Positions 63,167 through 64,000 of a stretch of 64,000 nt of DNA are shown here, one piece after another (positions within the stretch are counted from its first letter, which is position 1; each line of letters starts with the position of its first letter). A program made the position numbers and the translations under genes. The DNA comes from Opitutia bacterium (GTDB lineage: Bacteria > Verrucomicrobiota > Verrucomicrobiia > Opitutales > Opitutaceae): NCBI GenBank assembly GCA_947453695.1, contig CANGHW010000009.1:1-64000 (forward strand). The letters are read 5' to 3'. The notes under the pieces were generated by a model. It searched no databases and was not told the origin of the DNA. It saw nothing but the letters and a program-made list of their open reading frames with translations.

Positions 63167-63975
63167 GAGGCCGAAGCACAGACGCCGGCGCGGTCAGCGA
63201 CGGCGGATTGAAACCACGCGAGCTTGGTGGAGAGGGCGGCGACCTCGCCGATCACGACGATGGCGGGCGCGCCGAAGCCAGCGTGCTCGGACTCGAGGGC
63301 GACCTTTGCAATGGTGCTGAGGAGCTGGCGATGATCGCCGGTGGTGGCGGATTGGACGACGAGGGCGGGCGTCTCCGGAGCGAGGCCCCCGGCCTGGAGG
63401 CGGCGGGTGATGGTCTCCAGGTTCTTCATGCCCATGTAGAGGCAGAGCGTGGCGCCCAGTTTGCCGTAGTCTTCCCAATGGATGACCGAGTCGGGCTTCG
63501 TGGGATCTTCGTGGCCGGTGAGGAAGACCACGGACGAAGCATGGGCGCGATGGGTGAGGGGGACGCCGGCATAGGCGGCGGCGGCCAGCGCCGAGGTCAC
63601 GCCGGGGACAATCTCAAACGCAATCCCGGCCTCCACGAGGGCCTCGGCCTCTTCGCCGCCCCGGCCGAAGACGAACGGATCGCCGCCCTTTAGGCGCACG
63701 ACATTTTTCCCGGCGCGAGCGAGACGAACCAAAATGCTTTCGATCTCCCGTTGCGGGCAGCAGAAGCCGCCGCCCTTCTTGCCGACAAAGACGAGCTCGG
63801 CCGCGGGATTGGCCAAAGCCATGATCTCTGGGGCGACGAGATAATCGTGCACAATCGCGTCCGCTGCACCGAGCAAACGGTGGGCTTTGCGGGTCAATAA
63901 CTCCGGGTCGCCCGGGCCGGCGCCGACCAAATAGACGGTTCCAGTGGGGGCAACTTGAGTGGAGCAGTCATTCAT
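63163..63975 (-). CDS. cobA: uroporphyrinogen-III C-methyltransferase (SUMT)
   Basis: 270 aa, standard length for CobA. It methylates uroporphyrinogen III twice with SAM to precorrin-2, the first step to siroheme and B12. Motifs in order: VYLVGAGPGDPELLTRKA, DAIVHDYLV, VVRLKGGDPFVFGRGGEEAE, EIVPGVTSALAAAAYAGVPL and LYMGMKNLETI, ending APAIVVIGEVA. No CysG-type dehydrogenase domain is fused, so a separate precorrin-2 dehydrogenase is needed. First gene of the operon in this window; the 25 bases upstream are too few to see a promoter. Confidence 0.96.
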   Translation of the reverse strand: MNDCSTQVAPTGTVYLVGAGPGDPELLTRKAHRLLGAADAIVHDYLVAPEIMALANPAAELVFVGKKGGGFCCPQREIESILVRLARAGKNVVRLKGGDPFVFGRGGEEAEALVEAGIAFEIVPGVTSALAAAAYAGVPLTHRAHASSVVFLTGHEDPTKPDSVIHWEDYGKLGATLCLYMGMKNLETITRRLQAGGLAPETPALVVQSATTGDHRQLLSTIAKVALESEHAGFGAPAIVVIGEVAALSTKLAWFQSAVADRAGVCASAS

Positions 63976-64000
63976 CGGCTTGATGGATAGCAGTCAGTAG

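Noticed and set aside
1-64000. CRISPR array, tRNA, rRNA or prophage
   Set aside because: No regularly spaced identical repeats, no tRNA-like cloverleaf with conserved T-arm, no rRNA segments and no phage structural genes were seen.

Overview
The window is GC-rich and reads like a chromosome segment of a Verrucomicrobia member, most likely Opitutaceae. The basis is gene content: a PSD1-type cytochrome/DUF1549/DUF1553 protein followed by a DUF1501 Tat protein, a PVC-type dehydrogenase with a C-terminal haem domain, a MauG-like protein with EF-hand-like repeats, MASE1 and two-component propeller kinases, and large exported Ig-like proteins. No rRNA, tRNA or CRISPR array was seen. Family assignments come from motif recognition; no search was run.

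Region by region: 1-6727 (+) holds sugar and uronate catabolism (two Gfo/Idh/MocA oxidoreductases, a UxuA-like TIM barrel, a GH28 pectinase-type hydrolase) plus exported thioredoxin and a small exported protein. 6759-13400 (-) is a rhamnose-type ABC importer (ATPase, two permeases, binding protein) with flanking small genes. Together these suggest pectin or rhamnogalacturonan use. 13577-18201 (+) is the PSD1/DUF1501 pair. 18336-25133 has an AsmA-like protein, ParE, a decayed threonine dehydratase fragment and a large hybrid histidine kinase. 25134-29564 has a GGDEF remnant, a MauG-like dihaem protein and an S41 lipoprotein protease. 29620-36818 has a LytTR regulator/propeller kinase pair and a PVC dehydrogenase. 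36896-39262 has a nucleotidyltransferase pair and SufS/SufU. 39393-46724 has a membrane fusion protein with a dihydroorotate dehydrogenase-like front, an oligopeptide-binding lipoprotein and several unknowns. 46862-51338 has an exported repeat protein, two tandem small RNAs and a GMC oxidoreductase with its small partner. 51866-56098 is an accessory island: two HicAB modules, one BrnTA module, an orphan membrane protein and a broken IS3-family element. 56237-59539 is a very large exported Ig-like protein. 60558-63975 (-) is a siroheme/sulfite reductase operon (cobA, CbiX-like chelatase, cysI).

The least explained items are two tandem copies of a structured RNA (48297-48598) whose terminator stems differ by three compensatory base pairs; a degenerate 21-bp tandem repeat (44169-44504) encoding heptapeptides in one frame; an orphan Val/Ser-rich leader peptide with an attenuator-like terminator (1282-1453, - strand); and the dihydroorotate dehydrogenase-like/8-TM fusion (39393-41108). 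Two decayed genes, a threonine dehydratase ACT region and a GGDEF domain interrupted by an amber codon at the active-site loop, sit in gaps that would otherwise look empty.
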